A DNA stretch of 42,480 nt, taken from positions 1 to 42,480 of the forward strand of contig JANJWV010000183.1 in the NCBI GenBank assembly GCA_024709365.1, written 5' to 3'. The notes beneath the pieces are model-generated. The model ran no database searches. It saw only the letters and a list, made by a program, of their open reading frames with translations, and was not told the DNA's origin. Made by a program: the position numbers and the translations under genes. This document shows, one piece after another, positions 16,515-24,431 of this stretch (positions within the stretch are counted from its first letter, which is position 1; each line of letters begins with the position of its first letter). The DNA is from Desulfomicrobium sp. (GTDB lineage Bacteria; Desulfobacterota; Desulfovibrionia; Desulfovibrionales; Desulfomicrobiaceae).

Positions 16515-17669
16515 TCAGATGCTCCTCAGCACTTCGGCCGGGCGCTGGCGCGCGATGATGCAGACCGGCCAGATGCCGGCGAGGAGCGCGAAAAGCAGGG
16601 CCATCAGAGGGGGGAGCGCAAGCCCGGAAGCGGTCAGCCGGGGATAGATGACGCCGGAGACCGCGAAATACTGATTGTGGGAGGTCATGGCGCCCAGGTC
16701 CACTCCCGGACCGGCCACGGCCAGGGTCAGGCCGCAGCCGACGAGAACGCCCAGCATCGACGCGGCCAGGGTCAGGCCGCCGATCTCCAGAAGCAGCAGC
16801 AGCGCCGTCTCCGGCGAGGAGACGCCCATGGACTTCATGATCCCGTGTTCGCGGATGTTCTTCAGGATGAAGATGACGAAGGCGCAGGCGATGCCGAGGG
16901 ACACGATGAAGAAGACCAGGACCATGACCAGGAGCATGCACAGCGCGTTGAGGTCGATGAGCTGCTTGAGGTCGGGCATGCGCTCGGCCCAGGTCTGCGC
17001 CCTCGCTTCCTGCGGCAGGCGCAGGGCGTCCCGCACGGTTTCCGGGGATGCGCCGTCGGCCAGGAAGAGGGCCGCCTGCCATGGGGAATCGCCGTCCTCC
17101 CCCTGGTCGGGACGGAAGGACAACCCCTTGTCCAGGGCCGCTATGCCCGTGCGGAAGGTGCCGCAGAGGACGTACTCCGTGCCCGCTTGCGACGGGTCGC
17201 CGGCGACGGTCACCGTGTCGCCGATGCCGAGGCCGAGTTCGGCGGCCACGGGCTCGCCCAGGAAAAGCTGGCGCGTACCTTTTTCAGGGTAGCTGCCTGC
17301 CGTCGTTTTCCGCCACAGGGCCGTGGCGTTGCGCTCCGCATCGGGGTCCACGGACCACAGCGTCGTGCCGGTCAGTTTTTCGCCGCTGCGCAGCCAGACC
17401 TGCGCGGCCCTGCGTCTGAGGACCTGCTCGACCCCGGGGGGCCGCAGAGAGTCCGGGGACAGGCCGGAAGGCAGGTTTTCGATCGAGAGGTGCCCGGAGA
17501 CGAGGCTGACGGAGTTGCGGATCATGGCGTCGCTCACGCCCACGGCCAGGGCGTCCAGAAAGACGAGGGTCGCCACGGCGGAGACGATCATGGCGGCCAG
17601 GACGGCGGTCGATCTGCGCGACCGCCACAGGAAGCGCCAGGCGACGCCCCACCACAGGCGCAGGCTCAT
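16515..17669 (-). CDS. ABC permease, FtsX/MacB (LolCE-like) family
   Basis: This 384-residue membrane protein has one N-terminal transmembrane helix (~20-42) and a large periplasmic MacB-PCD-like region (SLVSGHLSIENL, GLGIGDTVTV, WAERMPDLKQLI). Three C-terminal helices belong to the FtsX domain (IACAFVIFILKNIREHGIMKSMGVSS). The last motif is the usual coupling region of LolC/E and MacB permeases. The ATG at 17669 has GGAGG 7 nt upstream and overlaps the stop of the isoprenoid-enzyme gene by 4 bp (ATGA). One permease and one ATPase would form a homodimeric type VII exporter. The cargo is unknown; context suggests the upstream enzymes' lipid product. Confidence 0.88.
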   Translation of the reverse strand: MSLRLWWGVAWRFLWRSRRSTAVLAAMIVSAVATLVFLDALAVGVSDAMIRNSVSLVSGHLSIENLPSGLSPDSLRPPGVEQVLRRRAAQVWLRSGEKLTGTTLWSVDPDAERNATALWRKTTAGSYPEKGTRQLFLGEPVAAELGLGIGDTVTVAGDPSQAGTEYVLCGTFRTGIAALDKGLSFRPDQGEDGDSPWQAALFLADGASPETVRDALRLPQEARAQTWAERMPDLKQLIDLNALCMLLVMVLVFFIVSLGIACAFVIFILKNIREHGIMKSMGVSSPETALLLLLEIGGLTLAASMLGVLVGCGLTLAVAGPGVDLGAMTSHNQYFAVSGVIYPRLTASGLALPPLMALLFALLAGIWPVCIIARQRPAEVLRSI

Positions 17670-18667
17670 GCCCGCGCCTCCGGATCGAGGAGGTCGCCGG
17701 CGCCGATGCGGCGGACAAGAAAATCGACGGCCGCGGGGATGAGGGGCGCTCCTTGCGGCCCGAGCAGCGCGCGCAGGCCGTCGCCCAGGAAGGCCATGGC
17801 CTGCGCCGACGCCTCCCGCCGCGCTTCGGGGTGGCGCTCCATCAGGGCCCGCACGTCGTCGGCCCCTTCCAGCCCGGCCCGCGCCGCCTCCCTGTCCGCC
17901 GATCTGTGTACGATGAGCGAGGCCAGGTAGTTGTGCCGGTGCATGGCGCGGTCCGCCGCGAGGTCGACCATGTCGTCGAGGACCTGGCAGCCCATGCCGA
18001 TGCGGTACAGGGCGTCGGCCAGGGGCTCCGCCACGGGCGCCAGGGCCGGTTCCAGCGCCAGGGGCACTGCCCAGACGCAGCGGAAGAGCAGCCCGGTCTT
18101 CAGGTGGTGGATTTCGCCGAGGATGCGTTCCGGTTCGAGGGTCTCGAAGACCCCGCCTTCCTCCGACGCCTCCTCGGCGCCGCTGAAGGTCAGGGCCCGC
18201 AGGGACGCGGCGTGGGCCCGGCGGACCGCTTCGAGGGGCACGCCCTGCGCTTCGTGCAGGTCCAGGAGGATGTCGAACAGCACCCGGTCCGAAACCATGA
18301 TGTCGATGATGGAGCGGAAGCGCGTGCCCGGAAGGTCGGTGTCCAGGGTCTTCTTGTACTCGTCGTCGAGGATGTTGTCGCACCCCGTGACCATGCCCCG
18401 CAGGCACTGGTTGACGGCCGCGAAGGCCGTGCGTCGGGCCGGGTCGATGCCCGCGCGGTGGAAGGAGAGCAGAAAGAGGGCCGAGAAGAAGTTGTGGCGC
18501 AGCTGGAAGAATTCCGGTCCCGGGGCGGCCAGGTTCACCCCGCTGTTGTCCAGGATGCGGCGGGCAATGTCCCAATAGAGCTGCAGCCCGGCCCGCAGCT
18601 CCCCTTCCAGGTCCGGCTGCCCGGCCATGCGCGGCGCGGACTGCAGCAGGTCGACGATGTCCATCAT
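17666..18667 (-). CDS. Class-1 isoprenoid (polyprenyl synthase-like) enzyme
   Basis: This 333-residue all-helical protein resembles trans-prenyl diphosphate synthases. A first acidic motif DNILDDE (97-103) departs from DDxxD. HHLKTG (187-192) contains the usual K-T pair, and a good second acidic motif DDMVD (231-235) follows. The Asn in the first motif and the lack of the typical RR after it argue against an ordinary chain-elongating IspA-like enzyme. It may act as a terpene synthase, prenyltransferase or head-to-head enzyme. The start at 18667 overlaps the methyltransferase stop by 4 bp; a second ATG at 18664 is equally possible. The gene lies between a methyltransferase and an ABC exporter. 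Confidence 0.75.
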   Translation of the reverse strand: MMDIVDLLQSAPRMAGQPDLEGELRAGLQLYWDIARRILDNSGVNLAAPGPEFFQLRHNFFSALFLLSFHRAGIDPARRTAFAAVNQCLRGMVTGCDNILDDEYKKTLDTDLPGTRFRSIIDIMVSDRVLFDILLDLHEAQGVPLEAVRRAHAASLRALTFSGAEEASEEGGVFETLEPERILGEIHHLKTGLLFRCVWAVPLALEPALAPVAEPLADALYRIGMGCQVLDDMVDLAADRAMHRHNYLASLIVHRSADREAARAGLEGADDVRALMERHPEARREASAQAMAFLGDGLRALLGPQGAPLIPAAVDFLVRRIGAGDLLDPEARA

Positions 18668-19320
18668 GGCCTCGTGGTTGAAAAGACGGCGATGTAGCCG
18701 AAATAGCAGGCTTCGATCCGCGGCTGGGCGAAGCCTGCCCGAAGCATGAGTTCCGGGAGGATGCCCCGCGTGTTCTCGCCGATCTCCGGTTGCATGAGGA
18801 CCCATCTGGAGACGTGGGAGATGAGGGCGCCCAGCAGGGTGGTCGGGACGTGCATGTCCGCGACGATGAGCTTTCCGCCTGGCTTGAGGACGCGGAAGGC
18901 TTCCTGGAAGGCCCTGAGCTTGAGGTCAGCGTCGACATGGTGGAAGAACAGGCTCGAAACCACGGCGTCGAAGCTGCCGTCCTCGAAGTCCAGGCTTTCG
19001 GCGGCCATGGGCGTGTACCAGGTGGCCGGGGTGGAGCGCTTTTCCCGAGCCACCCTGATCATTTTGGCCGCGGCGTCGATGCCGACGGCCTGGCCCCCGC
19101 CGGAGGGGTCGAGACGTTCGGCGATGGACAGGGTCAGCGTACCCGTCCCGCAGCCCAGGTCCAGAACCCTGTCCGACGGGCGAAGCGCGAGGAGGTTGAC
19201 GATGTCGCGTTCGTACTCGGCCTGCTTGCCGAGCATGATGAGCGGTTCGACGAAATCGTAGACGGCGGCGGCGTGGTCGAGAGTGCGCCCTCTGGTGGGC
19301 ACCGAGGAGGAATCGGGCAC
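18664..19320 (-). CDS. SAM-dependent methyltransferase (UbiE-like)
   Basis: This 218-residue class I methyltransferase has motif I VLDLGCGTGTLTLS (~53-66), an acidic loop VGIDAAAKMI and motif III FRVLKPGGKLIVADM. YDFVEPLIMLG near the N-terminus is reminiscent of quinone or lipid methyltransferases. I chose the GTG at 19320, which has GAGG 6 nt upstream; the open frame runs 30 codons further with low-complexity arginine-rich sequence. As first gene of the operon with the isoprenoid enzyme, permease and ATPase, it may methylate the isoprenoid-derived product. Confidence 0.83.
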   Translation of the reverse strand: MPDSSSVPTRGRTLDHAAAVYDFVEPLIMLGKQAEYERDIVNLLALRPSDRVLDLGCGTGTLTLSIAERLDPSGGGQAVGIDAAAKMIRVAREKRSTPATWYTPMAAESLDFEDGSFDAVVSSLFFHHVDADLKLRAFQEAFRVLKPGGKLIVADMHVPTTLLGALISHVSRWVLMQPEIGENTRGILPELMLRAGFAQPRIEACYFGYIAVFSTTRP

Positions 19321-19429
19321 GGTGTACCTCGCAGTATGGCCCGGGCTCCGGGCCCGGGGCGGTGTTCGTGTTGCGGGCCGGATTTTGAACCTCTCCGGTC
19401 CGAAAGGCAACAGGATTTCCGCGGCGGGG

Positions 19430-20395
19430 TCAGTACCAGTATCCCCACCAGCCTCCGCGTGGCCTCTGCCGCAGACGGACGTGGGGGAAGGAGGGCGGTT
19501 CGAAGGAGTAGCCGCCCCATGCGTCCGGCGTGCGTTCCGGCCGCAGGTCGCGCAGGCGGCGGACTCGCTCCTCCGTGGTCGGGTGGGTGCGCAGCCAGGA
19601 CGGTTCGGGCAGGCCCCGGCCGGGGAAGAAGATGCGGCGCAGGAAGCCGTTCTGGACCCGTTCCAGCTTGAGCAGGGCCGAAGCCAGCCCGTCGGGGTCG
19701 TCGGTCAGGCGGGCGGCCGTCAGGTCCGCGTCGAATTCGCGGGTGCGCGACAGGCCGAGCTGGGCCAGGAGGCTGACCTGCGGGGCGGCGGCCAGGAGGA
19801 TGAGGGGCCACCAGTCCACATCGCCGCCGGCCAGGGCCTGGGGCAGGGACATGAAGATGAGCACGAGGCCCACGAAGCTCATGGCCGAGGTGATGCGCGA
19901 GATGACGTCGGCCAGGCCCATGACGAAGAGGTCGCCGTGGGCGATGTGGGCCGTCTCGTGGGCCAGCACCGCCACGAGCTCGCGCGGGGAGAGGGTGCGC
20001 AGCAGACCGTCGGTCACGGCGATGGCCGAGGCGTCGCGGCTGCCGACGGCGAAGGCGTTGACCATGGGGCTCGGCACCCACCACAGGGACGGCGGACCGG
20101 GAAGGCCGACGCGTCCCGCCAGCACGGACAGGGCCTGGTGGTACTCGGGAGCCTGGTCAGGCGGCACGGGGCGGGCGCCGTACATCCTGAGTACCCAGCG
20201 GGCCGAGAGCTGCGGGGAGAAGAGGAGCAGGAACGCCCCCCAGATCACGAGAAACCACAGTCCGTCGGGCCCCCAGAGCATCCAGCCGACGAAGCCGGCG
20301 TAACCCGTCATGAGGCCGAGCAGGAGCAGGGTCTGCAGGCGGTTCAGGCCGCGGTGGGAGGAGAAGCGGGCGGGATCGATGGAGGCGGCGCGCAT
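19430..20395 (-). CDS. M48-family membrane metallopeptidase (HtpX-like)
   Basis: This 321-residue inner-membrane protein carries HETAH (146-150) within VAVLAHETAHIAHGD, the zinc-binding HExxH motif. E220 in SRTREFDADLTAARL is the probable third ligand. Hydrophobic segments lie at about 20-42, 46-60, 160-190 and 195-212. The C-terminus holds the family THPTTEERVRRL and ends in a Trp/Tyr/Gly-rich tail. HtpX-type proteases act in membrane protein quality control. GGAG lies 7 nt before the ATG at 20395. It is on the same strand as the isoprenoid operon, but a 109-bp gap suggests a separate promoter for the latter. Confidence 0.88.
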   Translation of the reverse strand: MRAASIDPARFSSHRGLNRLQTLLLLGLMTGYAGFVGWMLWGPDGLWFLVIWGAFLLLFSPQLSARWVLRMYGARPVPPDQAPEYHQALSVLAGRVGLPGPPSLWWVPSPMVNAFAVGSRDASAIAVTDGLLRTLSPRELVAVLAHETAHIAHGDLFVMGLADVISRITSAMSFVGLVLIFMSLPQALAGGDVDWWPLILLAAAPQVSLLAQLGLSRTREFDADLTAARLTDDPDGLASALLKLERVQNGFLRRIFFPGRGLPEPSWLRTHPTTEERVRRLRDLRPERTPDAWGGYSFEPPSFPHVRLRQRPRGGWWGYWY

Positions 20396-20478
20396 GGGGG
20401 TTCTCCGTTGTTTGAGGTGCAGGTCAACGGGTTTTCATAAGCACGATTCCGCCTGGAACAAGGGGCGCACCCGCGCCG

Positions 20479-21465
20479 TCAGTCGATCCGCACCGCGACC
20501 TTGCCCATGGTCCGGCCTGCGGCCACGAGCTCGTGCGCCTTGGCGATGTCCCGCCACGAGAGGGTGTGCCCGAGATGGGGGCGCAGCCTGCCGGCGGCGG
20601 CCAGCCTCGCGGCCTGGCGCATGATTTCCCCGTGGGCCTCGCGCCCCTGGCCTGTGAGCAGCGGCAGAAGCATGAAGACCACGGACAGGGTCAGGCCCCC
20701 CGCGTGCATGGGCGAAAGGTCGTGGGTGGAGCGCGTGTTGGTGGAAACCACGGTGCCGCCTGGCGCGGCCGCGGCGAAGGAGGCGTCCAGATTGGCCCCG
20801 CCCACGGTGTCGAAGACGATGTCGAAACCCCTGCCGTTCGTCAGTCTGGTCACGTATGCTTCGGGCTTCTCCTGGCGGTAGTCGATGACCTTGTCCGCGC
20901 CCAGCTCCCTGGCCAGGTTCGCCTTTTGCGTCGAGGAGACGGTGGCCGCCACTCGGGCTCCCGCGGCCTTGGCCAACTGCACGGCCACATGCCCCACGCC
21001 TCCGGCACCGGCATGGACGAGCACGAAATGCCCCGGCTGGATCCGCGCGCGGTCGAAGAGGGCCTGCCAGGCGGTGATGGTCACCAACGGCAGGACGGCG
21101 GCCTCCTCCATGGTCAGGTTCGTCGGCTTGGGGGCCAGCAGCCGCGCGTCGCAAAGCATGAATTCGGCCAGGGCCCCGGGGATGTCGGCGATGCCGCCGG
21201 CGCAGCCGAAAACCTCGTCTCCGGGCCACAAATCGTCCACGCCCTCGCCGACGGCCTCCACCACGCCGGCCACGTCCATGCCCAGGACGGCGGGCAGGGC
21301 CGGTGCGAAGGCCGGCCGCATGACCCGCATCTTGATGTCGATGGGGTTCACGCTGGTGGCGGCCACCCTCACGAGCACATGGCCGGGCTTGAGGGCGGGC
21401 GTGTCGACTTCGGCCTGCCGGAAGTCGGGGGTCTCACCGTATGTTTGCAAGAGTTGCGCTTTCAT
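20479..21465 (-). CDS. Zinc-independent MDR-family quinone oxidoreductase
   Basis: This 328-residue NADPH-dependent oxidoreductase of the medium-chain dehydrogenase/reductase superfamily has VNPIDIKMR, LGMDVAGVVEAVGEGV, the nucleotide-binding HAGAGGVGHVAVQLAK and FDTVGG. Zinc-ligand cysteines are absent, as in the QOR and synaptic-vesicle-type group. Substrates are probably quinones or enones. The ATG at 21465 has GGGAGGAA upstream. A 55-aa membrane peptide gene lies 132 bp upstream on the same strand, and a LysR regulator is divergent beyond it. Confidence 0.88.
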   Translation of the reverse strand: MKAQLLQTYGETPDFRQAEVDTPALKPGHVLVRVAATSVNPIDIKMRVMRPAFAPALPAVLGMDVAGVVEAVGEGVDDLWPGDEVFGCAGGIADIPGALAEFMLCDARLLAPKPTNLTMEEAAVLPLVTITAWQALFDRARIQPGHFVLVHAGAGGVGHVAVQLAKAAGARVAATVSSTQKANLARELGADKVIDYRQEKPEAYVTRLTNGRGFDIVFDTVGGANLDASFAAAAPGGTVVSTNTRSTHDLSPMHAGGLTLSVVFMLLPLLTGQGREAHGEIMRQAARLAAAGRLRPHLGHTLSWRDIAKAHELVAAGRTMGKVAVRID

Positions 21466-21597
21466 GGTTTCCTCCCTCGGGTCTTTGCCGGGAGAGTATG
21501 CGCATGCGGGCGCCAAGGGAAACGAAAAGTTCGCAGGCCGCAATCCCTCGACTCGGGATGCCCCGTCCGACGCGGCCGTCCCCTCCCTCCTGCGGGC

Positions 21598-21765
21598 CTA
21601 GTGCAGCTGCGCCAGGGCCATGCCGCAGCCGAGGGCCACGGCAAACCAGAACGCCGTCTTGGCGAGGGACGCGGCGCCCCGGCCGCAGGCCTCGGGCCTG
21701 GTCACGATGGTGTCCTCGGGGCTGATCAGATAACGGAGAATGTTCACTATGCCTGTGGTGTCCAT
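21598..21765 (-). CDS. Small membrane protein, 55 aa
   Basis: A short open frame encodes MDTTGIVNILRYLISPEDT, a linker with TRPEACGRGAASLAK, then a hydrophobic helix (TAFWFAVALGCGMALAQLH). It has a strong Shine-Dalgarno (GGGAGGAA) immediately before the ATG at 21765, which is the main reason to accept it. The topology suggests a single-pass inner-membrane peptide with its N-terminus inside. It is divergent from the LysR gene across 101 bp and upstream of the MDR oxidoreductase, so it may belong to that regulon. No family recognised. Confidence 0.62.
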   Translation of the reverse strand: MDTTGIVNILRYLISPEDTIVTRPEACGRGAASLAKTAFWFAVALGCGMALAQLH

Positions 21766-21866
21766 GGTTCCTCCCTGGTTGCAGCTTCGGGAGGTACCAT
21801 CCCCGGGCGGACGGAATCCAATGGCATTGCGTTATGACCCTGTTCGGGTTTGATTATGGAGCGATC

Positions 21867-22742
21867 ATGGAATTGCATCAGCTGCGCACGTTCGTGGCCG
21901 TGGCCGAAGAAGGCCATCTGACCCGCGCGGCCGAAAGGCTGTTCGTCAGCCAGCCGGCCGTGAGCAGCCACATCAAGGCCCTGGAGGGCGACCTGGGCGT
22001 GGCGCTCTTCGACCGCACGCCCAAGGGCATGCGCCTGACCAGGGAGGGCGAGCGCCTCCTGGCCCGCGCCCGGCGCATCGTCGAGGACGCGGACCGGCTC
22101 CGGGGCGAGGCCCGCGGGTTGAGCGGGGAAGTGAGCGGCCAGCTCGCCTTCGGCATCAACACCGACTCGACCTTCCTGCGCGTGGGCGAGATATCCGCGA
22201 GAATGCGCAGGGACTACCCGGGCATCTCCCTGTCCCTGGTCAATTCCAACTCCTGGGACATCGTGCGCGACGTGCGGCGCGGCGTCATGGATGCGGGGTT
22301 CGCTTACGGGGAGATCTCCGGCGAAGGCGTGCTGGCCGACGTGCTGGCCGAAGTCCCGTTCCGTGTCGTCGGGCCGGCGGGCTGGGCCGGGCGCATCGAC
22401 GGGGCGGACTGGGCCGGACTGGCGGCCATGCCGTGGGTCTGGATGGCCGACAACTGCCCCTTTCTGGACATCCTCGAACGGCAGTTCGCGGGTCTCGGGC
22501 GCAAGCCCCGCATCTGCGTCGAGGCCGACCACGAGGACATCCTGCGCGCCCTGGTCGTGGCCGGGGAGGGCTTGACGCTCCTGCGCGAGGGCGAGGCCAT
22601 GGACGGCCTGGAGCGCGGGCAGCTCGCCGTCTGGCCCGGCGCTCCCCTCGGCCTGCCGCTGTCCCTGGTCTGGCGCGAGGCGCGCCGGGAAGAGCCGCTG
22701 CTCCGCGTCCTGCGCGACGTGGTCGCCGAGGCGTGGGCCTAG
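21867..22742 (+). CDS. LysR-family transcriptional regulator
   Basis: This 291-residue protein has the N-terminal LysR winged helix (residues 1-60: MELHQLRTFVAVAEEGHLTRAAERL, then SQPAVSSHIKALEGDLG) and an effector-binding domain of LysR-substrate type. GGAG 5 nt before the ATG at 21867 fixes the start. LysR proteins commonly control the divergent gene, here the 55-aa membrane protein and perhaps the MDR oxidoreductase. The stop codon is 7 bp from the convergent isochorismatase stop. Confidence 0.9.
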   Translation: MELHQLRTFVAVAEEGHLTRAAERLFVSQPAVSSHIKALEGDLGVALFDRTPKGMRLTREGERLLARARRIVEDADRLRGEARGLSGEVSGQLAFGINTDSTFLRVGEISARMRRDYPGISLSLVNSNSWDIVRDVRRGVMDAGFAYGEISGEGVLADVLAEVPFRVVGPAGWAGRIDGADWAGLAAMPWVWMADNCPFLDILERQFAGLGRKPRICVEADHEDILRALVVAGEGLTLLREGEAMDGLERGQLAVWPGAPLGLPLSLVWREARREEPLLRVLRDVVAEAWA

Positions 22743-22749
22743 ACCCTTT

Positions 22750-23274
22750 TCACAGCGCTTCCGCGGCCGTCGCCACCCCGACCCTGGGCGCCAGGGCGTT
22801 CAGGGCGATGAGGTGGATCATCTCGTTGACCGTGGTGCAGCAGTCCGCCAGCACCGTGACCCGGTACTTCTCCGCGGCCTTGGAGATGGCCGTGTGCGTC
22901 ACGCAGTTCTGAGTCATCATGCCGCAGACGAGAATCTCCTGCGTCCCGTAACCCGCCAGAATCCCTTCCAGCCCCGTCCCCAGAAAACCGTCCGCGAAGG
23001 ACTTGACCACGACCTGCGCATCCGGAGCCGCCGCTCTGACCTCCGGACGCAGTTCCACGCCCTTCGTGCCGGCGTTGAAGAACGGCGCGATGCCCCTGGC
23101 GGCGTCGGCCACGTGCTGCACGAGGATGACCGGGACCCCGGCCTCGCGCGCCTTGCGCATTGCGCCGGTCACGTTGCCGAGGGTCGCTTCGGCGTTCCAG
23201 AGGGGAAACGCCCCGCCCGGGAAATAGTCGTTCTGCAGGTCGATGACGATGAGGGCCCGTTTCGAATCGTTCAT
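22750..23274 (-). CDS. Isochorismatase-family cysteine hydrolase
   Basis: This 174-residue protein has the family triad: D12 in VIDLQNDYFPGG, K91 in VVVKSFADGF and C124 in MMTQNCVTHTA. This superfamily hydrolyses amides, carbamates or enol ethers (nicotinamidase, N-carbamoylsarcosine amidase and related). The substrate cannot be told from sequence. GGAGG 5 nt upstream supports the ATG at 23274. It is divergent from a GlxA-type AraC regulator, a pairing commonly seen for such hydrolases, with a small palindrome in the shared promoter region. Confidence 0.9.
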   Translation of the reverse strand: MNDSKRALIVIDLQNDYFPGGAFPLWNAEATLGNVTGAMRKAREAGVPVILVQHVADAARGIAPFFNAGTKGVELRPEVRAAAPDAQVVVKSFADGFLGTGLEGILAGYGTQEILVCGMMTQNCVTHTAISKAAEKYRVTVLADCCTTVNEMIHLIALNALAPRVGVATAAEAL

Positions 23275-23365
23275 GGTTGCCTCCTGGCTGATGGTGCCGC
23301 GGCCGGTCGCCGCCGTGTCTGCTGTACGGATAGCCGCGCGGCAGCCTTGACGGAATAGTCGTACC

Positions 23366-23382
23366 CGACAAATGAATTGTCG
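23366..23382. promoter_or_regulatory. Palindrome in isochorismatase/regulator divergent promoter
   Basis: CGACAA-ATGAA-TTGTCG is a 6-bp inverted repeat with a 5-bp centre, midway between two divergent starts (23274 and 23405). It is AT-rich in a GC-rich setting and is a candidate regulator binding site. A TTGACG at 23347 could be a -35, but no good -10 follows. Confidence 0.4.
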
Positions 23383-23404
23383 AAACAGACATTCGGAGGT
23401 CGTC

Positions 23405-24367
23405 ATGCGCGTGGGAATCCTGGCGTACGAAACGTGTCTGGCTTCGGGTGTGTACGGGTTCGCCGACACCCTGGCCGTGGCCAACGCCGTCATGGGGCGG
23501 GACGTGTTCGAGACGATGGTGCTGAGCGCGGGCGGCGGTCCGGTCCATTGCTTCGCCGGGACGACGGTGACGGCGGACGCCCCGTTGGACGGGGGGACGC
23601 AGGCGCGGCCATGGGACATCGTGTACGCGCCCCCGGCCTTCGGCCTGAACGCCCCCGAGGCGGGACCGGCGGCGTGGATCGGCCGCGCCCACGCCGCCGG
23701 CGCCGTGGTCTGCGGGGCATGCGCCGGCGTGTTTCTCCTGGCCGAGGCGGGAATCCTGAGCGGCCGGCAGGCGACCACCCACTGGGGCCTGGCCGGGGCG
23801 TTCGCGGCGCGCTATCCCGACGTGCGGCTCGCGCCCGAACGCATGCTCGTGGACGGCGGAGACTATATCTGCGCCGGCGGGGTGACGGCCTATTTCGACC
23901 TGGCCCTGCACCTCGTCGCTCGCCACGCCTCGCCCGAGGCGGCCCTGTCCTGCGCCCGGACGCTGCTCCTGGACCCGGGCCGGATCCGCCAGACGCCGTA
24001 CATGAGCCTGCTGCCCCTGTCCGCCGCCGATGACGACGCCGTGGAGCAGGCGCGGCGCTGGCTCGAGGACAACCACGCCCGTCCGGTGACGATGGCCGAG
24101 CTGGCCGCCGCCGTGCATCTGACCGGGCGGACCCTGCTGCGCCGCTTCCGCAAGGCCGTGGGCCGCACGCCGGTCCAGTATCTTCAAGCCGTGCGCATGG
24201 AGCGCGCCAAGCGTTTGCTGGCGACGGGCGGCAAGTCGGCGGGGGAGATCGCGTCCATGGTCGGCTATGGCGACGCCACGGCCTTCTTCAAGGCCTTCCG
24301 GGAGCTGACGGGGCTCACGCCAGGCGAGTACAGGCGGCGTTTCGGCCTGGCCTCCCCGCCGGAGTGA
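23405..24367 (+). CDS. GlxA-type AraC regulator with DJ-1/PfpI domain
   Basis: This 320-residue regulator has an N-terminal DJ-1/PfpI-like amidotransferase fold (~1-190; VVCGACAGVFLLAEAGILSGRQATTHW, the Cys elbow). A C-terminal AraC double helix-turn-helix follows (~215-315; VTMAELAAAVHLTGRTLLRRFRKAVGRTPVQYLQAVRMERAKRLL is its first half). GGAGG 5 nt before the ATG at 23405 fixes the start. Such regulators sense small nitrogenous metabolites and often activate adjacent hydrolases, here the divergent isochorismatase-family gene. Confidence 0.9.
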   Translation: MRVGILAYETCLASGVYGFADTLAVANAVMGRDVFETMVLSAGGGPVHCFAGTTVTADAPLDGGTQARPWDIVYAPPAFGLNAPEAGPAAWIGRAHAAGAVVCGACAGVFLLAEAGILSGRQATTHWGLAGAFAARYPDVRLAPERMLVDGGDYICAGGVTAYFDLALHLVARHASPEAALSCARTLLLDPGRIRQTPYMSLLPLSAADDDAVEQARRWLEDNHARPVTMAELAAAVHLTGRTLLRRFRKAVGRTPVQYLQAVRMERAKRLLATGGKSAGEIASMVGYGDATAFFKAFRELTGLTPGEYRRRFGLASPPE

Positions 24368-24391
24368 GCGGCGCCGCAAGGTGCGGGGGAT

Positions 24392-24416
24392 GCTCCCGGC
24401 GTGCGTTCCCGGGAGC
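24392..24416. terminator. Bidirectional hairpin between convergent genes
   Basis: GCTCCCGG (24392-24399) pairs with CCGGGAGC (24409-24416) around a 9-nt loop, in the 64-bp gap between the convergent regulator (ends 24367) and histidine kinase (ends 24432). There is no T tract, so factor-independent termination is uncertain. Confidence 0.55.
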
Positions 24417-24431
24417 GCCGGCCTTGGCCGT

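Noticed and set aside
16515-18938. An 807-codon minus-strand frame covering permease and part of the isoprenoid gene
   Set aside because: Only the part from 17669 onward is a real permease with its own Shine-Dalgarno; the upstream part is out of frame with the isoprenoid enzyme and is Arg/Gly/Ala-rich noise.
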